From positions 96,705,771 through 96,769,770 of the forward strand of contig JAVHZZ010000009.1 in the NCBI GenBank assembly GCA_036250195.1: a stretch of 64,000 nucleotides of DNA, in the 5' to 3' direction. The DNA is from Mixophyes australis (lineage: Eukaryota; Chordata; Amphibia; Anura; Limnodynastidae). The notes under the pieces were generated by a model, which was given only the letters and a program-made list of their open reading frames with translations, was not told where the DNA came from and did no database searches. A program made the translations under genes and the position numbers. The first letter of the stretch is position 1; each line of letters begins with the position of its first letter. This document shows, piece after piece, positions 47,351 to 59,958 of the stretch.

Positions 47351-48252
47351 TACAAGAGTTGCAACATTTATGTCAGCACACAGCTGCGGCGCTTACCTGT
47401 ACTCTGCAATATATGCCAAAGGTGACATCTGTACAGTTGGAAAGTAGGACTGATCTGTAAATCACCCCCCATAGGGAATGGTTTTCCCACACCAGAGTGG
47501 CCTTCCTAGTAGGGAATAAATACCATTCAAGGGAAAATAGGGGTGAATAGCCGACCAGATTGAGGATGACAGCGATAATGGAATGTGTCTAGCCAATCAC
47601 TTAGTAACTCCAGGTTATACTAACCAATAGAAAATTAGATTGAATAAACGAGTGAAGACTCTGATTAATCCTTGTTCCAGGAGACAAATTGGGGAAAATT
47701 CAACTGATAGCGAACTTCCACTAGAGCCTCATACTCCACAGCAAAGTCCAGGCTGAAATTTCTGCTTACTTTTGCTCATAGAGGTGCAAGCAAGAATAAG
47801 TGATAAGATTCCAGTACCTTATTAACCAGAAGCACATTGCACAAGGTTCCGGTGGCACTTCACAGTTAATTGAATTTCCCCCTATAAGTATGGTACTAAT
47901 GCTGTTCATCCCTGTGATAACTGGTGTTGTTTGTAGGTCCCAGATATCCCGTCACATTTTTCATTTTAGGATGCAGTGTAAGTATAAATGAGCCAAAAAC
48001 AAACAAATAAAAATGAAGAGAATTACCTTGCTTTTCAGATCAGGAAATTATGCTCTAATTACAGACTGAATGGATGCTGGTGTCTGGAGCGTAAGACATT
48101 TTACTATTAATTGCACAGTGATAATCCACTGTAGGCTTGCTGCATGCAAACATCTCTTGAACCAGAATGATTTGTAGTTGGGGATTGGGTCAATGAATAC
48201 TACAAAATGTGCATTTTGTAAGCATAGTGACAGACACACAATCACAAACACA
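47351..48252. other. Intergenic, no gene seen
   Basis: Unassigned unique-looking sequence after the L1 relic. Confidence 0.5.
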
Positions 48253-48451
48253 GGGGCATATTCAATTGTCGGCGGAAACGCTGAAAATCTCACGCTCCGC
48301 GCACCATTAGCGTTATTACGGTAATAATGCGTGGAAAAACCGTAGTTTTCTCGCTGGATTTCAACTCGCAGCTCCCTGAGCCGCGAGCTGAAATCCAGCT
48401 AACGGTAATAGTTTTTACGTGGCGCGGATATTCAACAATTGAATATGCCCC
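48253..48451. mobile_element. MITE with GGGGCATATTCAATTGT ends
   Basis: 199 bp. Ends GGGGCATATTCAATTGT and ACAATTGAATATGCCCC are perfect inverted repeats of 17 bp. Flanking ACA occurs on both sides, a possible 3-bp duplication as in PIF/Harbinger. Inner palindrome GCTGGATTTCAACTCGCAGC and its complement. Confidence 0.8.
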
Positions 48452-48904
48452 ACAGACTTTTACCCTCATAGTTTATGCACAGATTTCTAAATGGGTATAA
48501 TGTTTGTGGGCTTAATTCCAAAGGCCACCTTTTTTAGCGTTTGACAGATAATACTAAATTTCCAATCATCTCACATTGCACTTGGTTTCTGCATTTTCAC
48601 TGAATTTCTTCCCCATAAAAGTTAAATCAAAATCATTGTTTGAAACAATATATACTGAGGATTTGATGTAGTTGAGGATTGATGGGGGTGGGGGGCAAAA
48701 ATTGGCTGCAGGAGGAAGGAGGGGTGTTAGGACAGAGAGAAAGGAACATGCAGGTTGGGGGTCATGCTACATTAGGCTCTCACTTGAGCCCCCATAATTG
48801 CTTGCTACAGCATTGCACCCAGCTCAAAGAAAGAAAATCCAGCATTGATCCATCTCACAGAGAGAAGCCAGTGTGGATCCTGCTCATACAGATAATGGCA
48901 ATAT
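48452..48904. other. Intergenic, no gene seen
   Basis: Contains a G-rich run (GGGGGTGGGGGG) near 48683. Not assigned. Confidence 0.5.
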
Positions 48905-48917
48905 AGATCTAGCACTA

Positions 48918-49122
48918 GGGGGAGATTCAATTATTGGCGTGCGGACATCCCGCTGTGCACATTGTCGACAATTACTGTAGGAATCTCCGCTCATTTTTTT
49001 TATATCGCACCTCTATGGCGTGCGAGGAGAAAATGTGCGGAGATTCCAGCCAGAACATCGGAGTGAAGGTGTCTCCGCGGGTGTTCCCGGAAACACCTTG
49101 CGCCGTATTAATTCTCCCACAT
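48918..49122. mobile_element. MITE-like repeat
   Basis: Starts GGGGGAGATTCAATTATTG and ends GCCGTATTAATTCTCCCAC, with inner inverted GAATCTCCGC / GCGGAGATTC. Related to the segment in IDS intron 8. Confidence 0.6.
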
Positions 49123-50055
49123 AGAGGGCAATGCCAGTATAAATCCAGGTCATAGAACGAGAAAGCCAGCATGGATCCAGTAGATAGAAAGAAAAGTAGG
49201 CTCTACTATATAATTATAGGTGACCAAGGCGGTCCAGAATTTTTATATATGACCCTGACCCTGCTGAGATGTTATTTGCTTGCCTAACCCATGCACACCT
49301 ATGTCAATACCCTTACTTTGGTGTCCCTCATTTACTTAGGTGTTTCCATTTTAGTCCACTACCTATATGTACGGAATAGCAACATAAGCTTTGTTGGTGC
49401 TCTTCCACCTTTTTACATATTTACAGAAACATGTGCATTCAGTAAATCATTTATGCAGAATTATGAATCTGCCGATGGATCATTTTACATTGCAAAGCAT
49501 TCATATCACCCTGAAAAGTGTTTGCCAGCTTTCAGCTGGTGGATCTAATTTTTTGAATTAGAAACAGCGTTAAATTACATCCAATGTAATCATAATGTTT
49601 ATTTTAATGCAGAACACATTAAATGCATCTGTATCGAGTAATCAGTGATTAGTCAAAAGGATTTTAATCGTCAAATTTAAGTGTTGATAACTACCATTGA
49701 ACATATGTTTAAAAGAAACAACTTTGATGTATTTGTTTTTAATAGTTATTTTATATTTTACTAACAACAATGTATTAGATATGACAACCAATCACGAGTT
49801 AATGAACCGGTGCCTCTGTGTCTTAGTGGGCAGTGGACACATGCATGTCTTCTCTCCAGCCAGCATTGTGAACACGGCATATGCACATGCTCTTTGGGTT
49901 GCTAGTGTGCATTAAATGCATTAAAGGACTCGGCTGCTTGCATGTGGGAATAGTACACTGCTGTTTTTGTTTCTAAGTGAATATGTAAATATTTGTCATC
50001 ATAGAGTAAAGATGAGGCTTTAGAGTGTTAGTAGTAAATGCTATGGCCACATTAC
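49123..50055. other. Intergenic, no gene seen
   Basis: Unassigned AT-rich sequence. Confidence 0.5.
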
Positions 50056-50407
50056 CATCATCATCATCATCATCATCACCATTTATTTATATAGCGCCAC
50101 TAATTCCGCAGCGCTGTACAGAGAACTCACATCAGTCCCTGCCCCATTGGAGATTACAGTCTAAATTCCTTAACACACACACAAACAGAGAGACTAGGGT
50201 CAATTTTTTTTTTTTTTGATAGCAGCCAATTAACCTACCAGCATGTTTTTGGAGTGTGAGAGGAAGCCGGAGCACCTGGAGGAAACCCACGCAAACACAG
50301 GGAGAACACATACAAACGCCACACAGATAAGGCTTTGGTTGGGAATTGAACTCATGACCCCAGCGCTGTGAGACAGAAGTGCTAACCACTGAGACACTGT
50401 GCTGCCC
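50056..50407 (-). mobile_element. tRNA-headed SINE, minus strand, copy 3
   Basis: (CAT)n tail, TATATAGCGCCACTAATTCC, CAGCGCTGTACAGAGAACTC, body, then the head GGGAATTGAACTCATGACCC and CACTGTGCTGCCC. Contains a T13 run at about 50206-50218 within the body. A second short tail piece (CATCACCACTTGTTTATATA) follows at 50414. Confidence 0.85.
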
Positions 50408-51467
50408 ATATAATCATCACCACTTGTTTATATAGCACCACCAATTCTGCAGCTCTGTACAAAGTATATTTGTCATTCACATCAGTCCCTCTCACTCCTT
50501 GTGCCGGGTCCTGCAACCACTATCAGCTTCCTGTTTTCTGTCGTACACTGACCTCCATCAGCCAATTAGAGTTCAGTCAGTGACTAAAGCATCTAATAGC
50601 TGTTCAGGAACCAGGTGGTCTGGATATTTCTGAGTGATAAGGAGGTTTGGCTGCTCACATTAGACCCCTTAAATGCTGGCTCTAGAGTTGAAAATCAAAT
50701 GCACAGTAGGAGACATACTCAGAAACAAAGTTGCACACAATTGAAATTCAGTCACTCTAATATGTGCCAATAAAACCCAACATTACACCACCACTACCAG
50801 TCTCCACCACTGACACAAGACAGGATGGATCCATTGATTATGTACACCAAATTCTGATCCTACCAACTCCATGAAGCAGCAGAAATCGAGATTTGTCAGA
50901 CAATATTTTTCCAATCTTCAACTGTCCAGGTTTCTTGAGCCTGTATACACTGCAGCCTGAGATCCTGATCTTAGCTGGAGCTCGGTTTGGTCTTCTGCCA
51001 ATGTAGCCCATTCTGTTTGAGGTTCAATGTACTGTGCAGTAAAAGATGCTCTTCTGCATACCAGAGTTGTGACGCATGGTTAGTTAAGGTAATGTTGCCT
51101 TCCTTTTAGCTTGAACCAGTCTGACCATTCTCCTCTGACCTGTCTAATTAATAAGGTGTTCTTGCCAACAGACCTGACATTTAATTGATGTTTTTTGTGT
51201 TGCGCACAATTCTCTGTAAAATCTACAGACTGTTGTGCGTGAAAATCCCAGGAGATCAGCAGTTTGGACTTTTGCATACAGGCAAAAATGCACCCATACA
51301 TCTATGGCTATAGTTAGTAAGTTTCGTTACTTGCTAGAGGCCAAATAGTAACATTTCAATATCTGGATTCAGCGAATTGTTCTCATACTATTTAGAAATC
51401 ATGGGTAGACCAAAAATATAAAGCTTGTGATTGGGATCTTGTCTGAAATTATAGGCAAATATTTATT
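50408..51467. other. Intergenic, no gene seen
   Basis: Starts with a partial SINE tail; 50870-51300 resembles degenerate non-coding repeat sequence but was not assigned. Confidence 0.4.
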
Positions 51468-51754
51468 GTATCATTTATTTATATAGCACAACCATATTAC
51501 ATAGTGCTATACAGAAAATAAATATCATTCATATCAGTTTCTTCCCCCTTGGAGCTTACAGTCCTAACACACAAGCTCAATAGGGTGCATTTTAGTCAGC
51601 AGCCAATTAACCTATAAATATATTATTTTGGACTGTGGGAGGAAACCAAAGAAAACCATACAAAATATGAGGAGAACATACAAACCTGACACAGATAGGG
51701 CTCTGGTTAGATTCACTCATTATCCCAGCACTGCGAGACAACAATGCTAAACAT
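51468..51754 (-). mobile_element. tRNA-headed SINE, minus strand, copy 4 (old)
   Basis: TATCATTTATTTATATAGCA, GGAGCTTACAGTCC, GCAGCCAATTAACCTA, GACTGTGGGAGGAAACC. The head is cut short at AACAATGCTAAACAT, where the next MITE begins. Confidence 0.75.
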
Positions 51755-52086
51755 GGGCCTGATTCATTAAGGATCTTAACTTGAGAAACTTCTTATTTCA
51801 GTCTCCTGGACAAAACCATGTTTCAATACAAGGGGTGCAAATTAGTTTTCTGTTTTGCACATACGTTAAATACTGACTGTTTTTTCATGTAGCACACAAA
51901 TACTTGATAGCTTATTTGTACACTGAAATTTAAAGTTGATATTTGTGTGCAACATGAAAAAACAGTCAGTATTTAACGTATGTGCAAAACAGAAAACTAA
52001 TTTGCACCCCTTGCATTGTAACATCTTTTGTCCAGGAGACTTAAATAAGAAGTTTCTTAAGTTAAGATCCTTAATGAATAAGGCCC
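51755..52086. mobile_element. GGCCTGATT-family palindromic MITE, copy 3
   Basis: 332 bp. Near-perfect palindrome: GGGCCTGATTCATTAAGG at the left and its complement CCTTAATGAATAAGGCCC at the right. Long arms include TTTTCTGTTTTGCACATACG and its reverse complement. The longest hairpin of this family in the window. Confidence 0.88.
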
Positions 52087-53321
52087 CATGTGCTACCTGT
52101 AGGTTAGTCCAGCTGGGGTGTCTTTCTCTTTGAGAACCACACTGGCTGTGATTGAGACAGCCCATCTTTATCCAGCAATTATTGGCGTGGAGTAACACTG
52201 GTACAATTCAGAAGAATGATCTATCTCGATTCATTAACATAAACATAAAGTGCGATCAGTGATATCTGTTGTAATAATTTCTGGCAGTTTACATGGTGAT
52301 CCCAATTATTTTCACAATTATTTTCAGCATATTCTCAGAGGAACAGGCTAGGAAGGATTGCAGTTGTTCTTAGAACAAATACACTCATATGGTAGATTAT
52401 CTGTATAATTACATTACAGAAACAATGTTCTGCAATGTGCTAGTTTATACTCACTTTATTATGTTCTTCTCTGTCATTATTTCTTTCTTCATCTTGTCAA
52501 CACTGAACATTTTCTCAGTGTTCAGCAACTAAATTAGACATGATTATATTAGAAAGATTAGACAGCTGTCACTAGAACAGTTACTGTTGCAATAACTAGA
52601 AATAGTGGAAACATTTATTTGATGAAAAGGACATAACATGAATGTGGAATCCTGTAGATGTTTAAGTCACTGATGTTTTGACTTTTCGCAGCTTACAGCT
52701 AAAGCTGACCATACGCACACACAGATGGTATCGGCCTATATAGGCAATTTTGATCAAGTTAGTATAAAATTATAGAGTGTATGGCCGATAGGGCGAATTA
52801 CTTTTGATCTCGGCAAACTGTAAAACCTATTGCAATTACCATGCAGATTACACGATAAATGACCGTTTGGTCAGATATGTGATGTTCACTCTCACGATCA
52901 TGTTTTAACGTTCCAAAACAGATTGGATCATTTGATTTGGTTTCCTATTCTTCCAAAAATTCACGCGATCAATGACTGAACGATGTCGTACAAGTTTGGA
53001 AGTGTGTACACACTCATTTCTCCAACAGTGGGCATGCATATTTAAATCTATAATGTAGTACCCTACGTGTTGTGTTTACTTAACGTACAACATAAGCACA
53101 TGGAAATACAGTGCAGCTTTCATATCGAATCAATTATATACGTTCGTCACATGCGCTATATATCATCTATTTTTTCCTGTATCGGAGTGTATACAACATT
53201 AACTGTAAACACATGTACAAATACATATTCTTAATAAAGTCTTATTTATTAACTGATGTGCTATGTGGACATTTCTTAAATGTCATGTTACCTAACTGTA
53301 TGTGTTGTTATTTTGCCTTGC

Positions 53322-53323
<2 letters not shown>
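52087..53323. other. Intergenic with one MITE-like segment
   Basis: 52702-53012 starts AGCTGACCATACGCACACAC and ends GAAGTGTGTACACACTC, similar in style to the GGGTACACACT repeats at 14.1 and 31.5 kb. The rest is unassigned. Confidence 0.4.

Positions 53324-53390
<67 letters not shown>
53324..53390. repeat. (AT)n microsatellite, left part
   Basis: About 66 bp of alternating AT, ending directly at the LTR start. The array resumes at 53957. Confidence 0.95.
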
Positions 53391-53393
<3 letters not shown>

Positions 53394-53953
53394 GGCAGAA
53401 GCACTGGAAAATTGGCAGGTATATATGTCCCAGGCTGTCTGTCTTATATGCTTTTAAACACCAGGGAGACTGCTGGTGTTGGGAAAAGCTTCAGAAAAAA
53501 CTGGTAAGTGCTCCTGGGGTATAAAAGGAGTAACAAGGTTGGGCTCCATTTACAAGGCCAAGTACAGGTCTTCTGATCTCCCTGTTTGCCAGCAGACTAA
53601 TTAAGGGTTGCACCTGTAAGATGTTTAAAAAGGATGTCAGACCAGTCTCAGTCTCAGTCTCTCCTGGGGAGGAGATTGGATGCCTTCTGAGAGTCTCTGC
53701 AAATGGTGACCAATTACCTCTATATTTTGTGTGTGTGTGTGGCGGACACAATGGCCTTCATAGGAGAGAGGGTGTTCTTTTGTGTTTAGTTAGTGCCGGA
53801 CAGGCATGGTGTTTATTTTTAAGTTTTCTTTGTTTTACTGCTTAATAAAACTGGCTAAGGCCAGCTGTACCATAACCTTGGATTTGTGTGATTTCTCTGC
53901 TGCTGTACACTATCATCTACCTCAGGAGATGGCACATGTTCCCCAACCCGGTT

Positions 53954-53956
<3 letters not shown>
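53391..53956 (+). mobile_element. Solo LTR inserted in an (AT)n array
   Basis: 566 bp from TGTGGCAGAAGC to CCCGGTTACA, with TG...CA ends. TATA-like GTATAAAAGG at about 53520, poly(A) signal AATAAA at about 53844, and a CAGTCTCAGTCTCAGTCTC short repeat near 53645. Both flanks are alternating AT, so a 4-6 bp duplication is compatible but not provable. No internal region is present. Confidence 0.75.

Positions 53957-53992
<36 letters not shown>
53957..53992. repeat. (AT)n microsatellite, right part
   Basis: About 36 bp of alternating AT following the solo LTR, then GTACACACACA. Confidence 0.95.
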
Positions 53993-53999
<7 letters not shown>

Positions 54000-54568
54000 C
54001 ACAATTCCATAGGTTTAGTACACCTGTTTAGACCCTTAAGCTGTACCACATCCCATGTCAACTGTCTAGCATTTTATTAGAGGTTAATCGAGGAATGCCA
54101 CCAAATAAACCAGAATTTTCTTTTGAAATACTTTTATTTTCCAACAAAGAATTTTCATTTGTATTTGAATCTCCTTCACAATGTAGAATGCAATGCTTGA
54201 TGAATAACAAGATATACATATATGAATAGTTCACAATACAGCTTCCAAATATAATTATTTGTCATTTCAATATAATAATTTAACAAAAGGCATACATATA
54301 TGACCATTTCAGGTACACGTGAAGTACACAGTGTAAAACATGTATTCTCTAGTGTGGTCCTATAATTATCCCTTCTAAATTTATATTTTAGAATTTTTTT
54401 TACATTATATACACTAATTATATATAAACATATATGTATGTTGTATAGCCATGATGTTGTGAGGTGCTTAACAAATTCCTATACACTCTTCAAACAAAGA
54501 AGAGTCTATAAATCCACGTGAGCAAAACAAGATCTATTTAACTATATTCAGAATGTAACATTTGAACT
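53993..54568. other. Intergenic, no gene seen
   Basis: AT-rich, unassigned. Confidence 0.5.
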
Positions 54569-54576
54569 GGTTAGAG

Positions 54577-54860
54577 CATACCTGCCTACTCTCCCGGAAT
54601 TCCCGGGAGGCTCCCGAATTTCGGGGAGTCCTCCCAGACTCCCAGAAGAGTATGCAAAACTCCCGCAATTTGGCGAAATTAAGGGCAGTGAATGGAAGGG
54701 GCAGGGCTTAATCATGTCATTAAGCTCCGCCCCCTCCATTCAATGCTGTGCATTTCGGCTTTTTAGAGTGAGGGCGGGGCTATGGTGACTTGAAATGTTA
54801 CCACGCCCTCCTCCTGTCCCATGTCTCCCGGTGGAGAAATCTTAAAAGTGGGTATGTATG
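54577..54860. mobile_element. hAT-like MITE, CATACTTGCC family, copy 4
   Basis: 284 bp from CATACCTGCCTACTC to GTGGGTATGTATG, flanked by a perfect 8-bp duplication GGTTAGAG (54569-54576 and 54861-54868). Internal CTCCCGGAATTCCCGGGAGG is a short palindrome typical of this family. Confidence 0.88.
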
Positions 54861-54868
54861 GGTTAGAG

Positions 54869-55573
54869 CCTTCCAGTAGTATTTCCTCATACATGTGATA
54901 TAAATAAAAAAATAATAATTCTGGTTTAACAAATTGTTTTTTCACATCAGTAATGTTTCCCTTTAATGCGCTGAGATATTCTTGCAGCTTGGTCAGCTAT
55001 TCAGCTCCTCCAGTTGCATCACCGGAAGACTATGAACTCTTTATATCTGCCTCCTCCTTTTATCCTTACGAACTTTCATCCGAAATGACGATGATATCTG
55101 TGTGAAGAATGGAACCAAAATGCATTTAGGTTTCACGATTAACGGGACACAACATTTATTTTTACACTCAATGGACTACTGGCATTTGCTCACTATGGAC
55201 ACTGTTTGAAATCCCTATGTACTGATGTCCCTTTTGGGTTTGCTCTGGTATGCTATTGGGGTGGCCCATACCAACTGTAGTGAAAGCTAGATGTGATATA
55301 TTCACATATAGGCACAGGATACACAACATGACATTTTAGTTGTATATGTTTGCTATTTACCTTATTTGACTTCCTCTTTTATTTCTACATAGGCTATGGC
55401 TTCTGCACTGTTTTTATACTCTGTTGATGTAGATAGTTGATCACAGTAGTTTTATTTCTTTAAAGAGATGACAGTGATTAGTACATCATCAATTTTGGCA
55501 TCATTAATTACATTGTTAGCAAGTTTTTCCCAAGTTTGACTATTCACTTTTTTTTAAAGTTTGTGTCACATTC
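54869..55573. other. Intergenic, no gene seen
   Basis: Unassigned. Confidence 0.5.
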
Positions 55574-57652
55574 TGTCAAGTTGTTCAGGTTCAGGATGGG
55601 CCTCGAAGCCTGCTAAGCAATGACTACCCCCAAGGGGTGCGGAGTCTAATGGAAGGAGAGATATTCACCAAGGATCCCCACAAGGAGATATGGACTTGGC
55701 TGCTCTCTAACCACAGGTCGCAGTCCTCTAGGGGGCGCAGAGCAGACTAAAAAGGAACCCGGAGACGATGGAGTTGTGTAGCCATGACGGACTGCAGAAG
55801 GGTAAGTATACAAGTCTTGGAGAGCGGCAGGTGGGTCAGGAGAATATGACAGGAACAATACGCTGAGAGAAGCAGATGACCTATAGTCAGCAGACCATCT
55901 ACAACTCTGAGAGGTGTCTGTGCTGAGCAGCAATATACAGGAGAGCTGAGATCCCTAAGAGCCAGTTACCCAGAGACAGGATCTATGAGGATGCCCAATG
56001 CCTTGTAGTAACTGTGGAACACGCTACAGCAGGTAAGAGCACTGAGGTCCTAGCTGGGTAGCGAAGGCTTGATTAAGGATCAATGATGAATTGTGATATA
56101 ATGCTGGCTTAACACGATCATATACTGAGGAACAGATGACACAGGAACAGTAGAGAGCGTGACAACCTGTAGACAACTGTGCGCTGAGATCACTGTGGAC
56201 TAAATATCCCGGAGCAGTATAAATAATGATAAGCGACACTTGGCAGTATAATTATTATTATTATTATCCTTTATTTGTTAGGCGCCACAAGATTTCCGCA
56301 GCGCCGTACACCATACAAACAGTACACTATACAGGGTGAAACGGTACAAAACAATAAACAAAAAATACCAGTACTTCAGAAACTCCAGGCTGGTTGGGAG
56401 AACAGGAGAACAGGTAGGGAGACAGGAGGGAAGGGGGCCCTGCTCATGTGAGCTTACATCCTAAGGGAGGAAAAACAGAACAGGCACAAGGGGAGCCAGA
56501 TGTGGCAAGGGGAGAGAGTGAGTGGAGGAGGTGAAGGGGTTATGCGGATGGTTGATAGGCTTTGAGGAAGAGGTGGGTTTTCAGTGCACGTTTAAAGGAG
56601 CACAGAGTAGGAGAGATGCGGATGGAACGAGGGAGGTCATTCCAGTGAAGGGGGGCAGCACGGGAAAAGTCTTGGATTCTGGAGTGGGAAGAAGTGATAA
56701 GAGTGGAGGAGAGGCGGCGATCATTTGCTGAGCACAGGCAGCGGGCAGGAGTGTGAATGGAGAGGAGGTTAGAGATATAGGGGGAAGTAGAGTAGGAGAG
56801 AGCCTTGTAGGTGGTGGTGAGGAGTTTGAAGAGGATTCTGTAGGGGAAGGGAAGCCAGTGTAGGGCGAGGCAGAGAGGGGAGGCAGAGGAGGAGCGGCGT
56901 GAGAGGAAGATGAGTCTTGCGGCCGCGTTTAGTATAGAGCGGAGGGGGGAGAGACGAGAGTGGGGAGGCCGTTGAGGAGGAGGTTGCAGTAATCCAGGCG
57001 GGAGATAATGAGTGTGTGTATGATAGTCTTGGTGGCATCCTAAAAGAGAAAGGGACGGATGCGGGCGATGTTGCGTAGTTGGAAGCGACAGGCTTGGGCG
57101 AGGGAATGAATGTGGGGGGCAAAAGAGAGAGAGGAGTCGAGGGTGACTCCCAGGCAGCTGGAATTGAATAGAACAGGTATGAGCATCGAGGACATGATGA
57201 GTAGTATATGACCAATCACTGAGATCCCTGCGGACTGAATAGCCTATACATAGGACTGATAATAATGCAGAGGGCACTGCGAGATATCCACTGATTAGAT
57301 CGTGGAATGGGTGACACTGGTTACAACTAGGAAGACGATGTGCTGCACAGGACAGAGGCGCTGAGATCCATGTGAGGCTTATAGCCTAGGAACGGGACCT
57401 ATAGTAAGACGCAATGTACCAGCAATACAGCCATGGATCACAATGCTGATACAGGTGTCACAGGAATCAACAGGCAGGTATGCGTGGAAGCAATCAGGAG
57501 TCAGAGTGCAAGCAGGAAACAGGGAGAACTGCTTCCATACAGGTAGGACACCTGAAGATCTGACAATGGGAGATAGGAGGAAGTGGCTAAAATAATGAAC
57601 AGGCCGGTAATCATCCAATGTGTCTCCAGGAGAAATTTGAAAAGTGCCGGGA
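55574..57652 (-). mobile_element. Possible solo LTR, split by an L2 LINE
   Basis: Bounded on the plus strand by TGTCAAGTTG and GTGCCGGGACA, a 4-bp TGTC/GACA inverted end. It contains dispersed subrepeats like GCTGAGATCC (55944, 56186, 57217, 57360). Removing the LINE at 56249-57195 would leave about 1.1 kb. No target duplication was found, so the LTR call and both limits are tentative. Confidence 0.35.
56249..57195 (-). pseudogene. L2-type LINE, C-terminal coding part and 3' end
   Basis: On the minus strand it encodes the conserved C-terminal part of L2/CR1 ORF2 in two frames: CLGVTLDSSLSFAPHIHSLA and CRFQLRNIARIRPF (about 57150-57045), then NAAARLIF, LALHWLPFPYRILFKLL, TYKALSY, FSRAAPLHWNDLPRSIR and FKRALKTHLF (to about 56570). 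This tail is typical of L2 elements. The 3' end reads, in antisense, (TTA)n, GGCGCCACAAGATTTCCGC and AGCGCCGTACACC, which the SINE tails here resemble. 5'-truncated and frameshifted. Confidence 0.88.
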
Positions 57653-57939
57653 CATACATAAATAAATGAAGATGTCCTGCACCCCTATCAAAAACTTCAA
57701 AGACTAGTACTATGCACTTCTCGATGAGCAGACCATTCATCATTAGCCAAGAACAGAGTTTTCATACCCTGTATTACTTATATGCTATGAGTAAGGTAGA
57801 TCTGTGCAGTAATGCTGCCCTTCTGAAACAAACCAGGGGACTTTTATATATTTATGAGGAGAGCTGAAGAATCAGTCCCCTGGGAAAGTTTCTTCCAAAG
57901 GGACTGTCCGAGACTTGCAGCGAAGGTGGTCCCCAAAAC

Positions 57940-58002
<63 letters not shown>

Positions 58003-58627
58003 TGGAATGTATCTAAATATCATTTATATGTTCTGTTAGTAAAGTGTAAGAAATATGTAAAACAGATCATTCAGATAGGCCAATAGTTACCCTTCTCGCA
58101 CAAGTAAGTATGTATAATACTCACATTAATGCAGATTTGGTTGCCCAAAACATGACAATGCAGTTGATCTCATTGTGAGTCCAGAAGCGGTGCAGTCACT
58201 TAGCACCGGTCAATCGTAAAGGATTATATCCTGGCACCAGTGGAGTAATGACAATTTGACGTTCCACTGTTTGGTTTCGCTAATAGTTGTAAGCTGACTC
58301 ACATTGCTCTCTCCGCCACCATCTTTGTTTAAATAAAATCTGGGACCTCTGCTAAATTTACATTGGTGTCTCTGTGGTTATTTCTTCAATTACAGTAATA
58401 ATAACGGTGCAATGAAAGGGAGACATCAACACTGTGCAGTTTAATTATTTTTTCTTATAGAATTGGAAAAAGCAAATGCATTGATGGCAAAGTTACAAAA
58501 TCCTTCTTTAAGACAGCACTCTGCAGATGTGTTTCATTAGAAAATAGCCTGTAAATGTGAATATTAACGGTATAAATAGGCATTATTTTAAAATTACATT
58601 ATTTTCCCTTTTTTTACAATATTTAAT
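57653..58627. other. Intergenic with a long (AT)n array
   Basis: (AT)n at 57942-57998. No gene seen. Confidence 0.6.
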
Positions 58628-58806
58628 TAAATCCAGATCCAAAACCAAAACCTTTCATGATTTTTTGTCAAAACCAACTACAAGACCAAAACACGAACAC
58701 GTTTTACAACCAAAACCGCATCCAAAACCAAAACATGGGGGTCAGCGCACATCTCTAATATATACGGACGCCCATGTTTTGGTTTTGATTTTGGATCTGG
58801 ATTAAA
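58628..58806. mobile_element. Palindromic MITE with TTAAATCCAGATCC ends
   Basis: 179 bp. Left end TTAAATCCAGATCCAAAACC and right end GGTTTTGATTTTGGATCTGG ATTAAA form an inverted repeat. CCAAAACC-rich interior with inner copies. It abuts the start of the NSMCE2 pseudogene. Confidence 0.75.
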
Positions 58807-59002
58807 TTCACGTTTCAGACACAGGAATGGATATAACAACTGGAGTAGCATTACAACTGCTTCAGACAAACTGTGACACAGAACATGTGGGCAGCATGGA
58901 ATCCGTCATGCTGGAATACGCTGCATTGAACAGAGATTGAAACCAATATATAGATGCAGTTGAGGAGACTGTGCTTAAATTAAACATGACCCACCGGATG
59001 AG

Positions 59003-59894
59003 TGTCATGCCTGAGGATCTGTCTGTACCCGGACAGGGTTATGTCTCTGGAGCTGGACTGGTGACTACATGGACAAAGCTGGGTGGCCTGACAATGTTCC
59101 TCTGCATGTAGTGAAAGGACTGGTGCCGATGGTGATTACACTAGCAGAGGAGAGCAAACAGGAACTGGATTGCAGGACCGGACTGGAACCGAAATGCTGG
59201 ACAGGACTATAAACGGACTGCTGGAAGAGGATTGCTGTAACCGGAATGCTGGGAGTGGATTGCTGTAAATGGACTGGACCCTGAATGCTGGAAGTGAATC
59301 GCTGTAACCGGACTGCAACCAAAATGCTGTGACCAGATTGCTGGAAGTGAATCGCTGTAACCAGAGTGCAGTAACTGGAATGGAACCAGAATGGATGGAA
59401 CCAGATGCTGGAATCGGACTGGAGCCAGAATGCAGACTACACCATCAGACTGGATTAATAGCAAGATAGAGAGCAATACTGCAGACTGCTGGGAACCAGG
59501 TTGGCGTCTGAAATACAACATTGCTCTGGCAACATGTAAGGGCTCCAGGAAGTCATTTTATAGTTGTTGTTGATTGCTGATTGGAGACTGCAATCAGCTG
59601 GGCAGAAGCAGCACTCTGAGTTGCTGAGATGGATCAGGTGACTATATCCAAGATGGTAGCTCCCATGAACTGGTTTTGGAGGGAATCTGAAATGGACGCT
59701 GTTATCACCTGATTAGCTGAGAGGAATCATATGATCGAATCCAAGATGGCCACTGGAGGGATCTCTGGAGTGGAGACAGACTGGACAGCATCTTACAGAG
59801 AGGTCTGAAACCAGCAGAGCCTGAGGACCGCAGGGACAATTTGGAAAGGTAACGAAGAGGTAAGTGACAGAACCTGAGAGCCTGTTGTGTGACA
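59003..59894. mobile_element. Solo LTR inside the NSMCE2 pseudogene
   Basis: 892 bp from TGTCATGCC to GTTGTGTGACA, a TGTCA...TGACA inverted end. It has a perfect 5-bp target duplication ATGAG (58998-59002 and 59895-59899). Removing it and one ATGAG rejoins the pseudogene reading PDE with ILNL. It contains dispersed short repeats (GCTGGAAGTGAATCGCTGTA, GGACTG, GGAACC) at 59150-59440. Orientation was not settled. Confidence 0.85.
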
Positions 59895-59958
59895 ATGAGA
59901 TCCTAAATTTATGAGAGCTTGTACACGAGAGATACACTGCGCTTCAGAAGAATAATAC

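Noticed and set aside
53111..53524. 137-codon frame with an isoleucine-tyrosine run
   Set aside because: It is a translation of the (AT)n array into the solo LTR.
56540..57277. 245-codon minus-strand frame as a host gene
   Set aside because: Its C-terminal half is the standard L2 ORF2 tail and its N-terminal part is out of frame with the LINE; it belongs to a retrotransposon relic.
59065..59521. Serine/glutamine-rich minus-strand frames
   Set aside because: Products of the short repeats inside the solo LTR; no protein family recognised.
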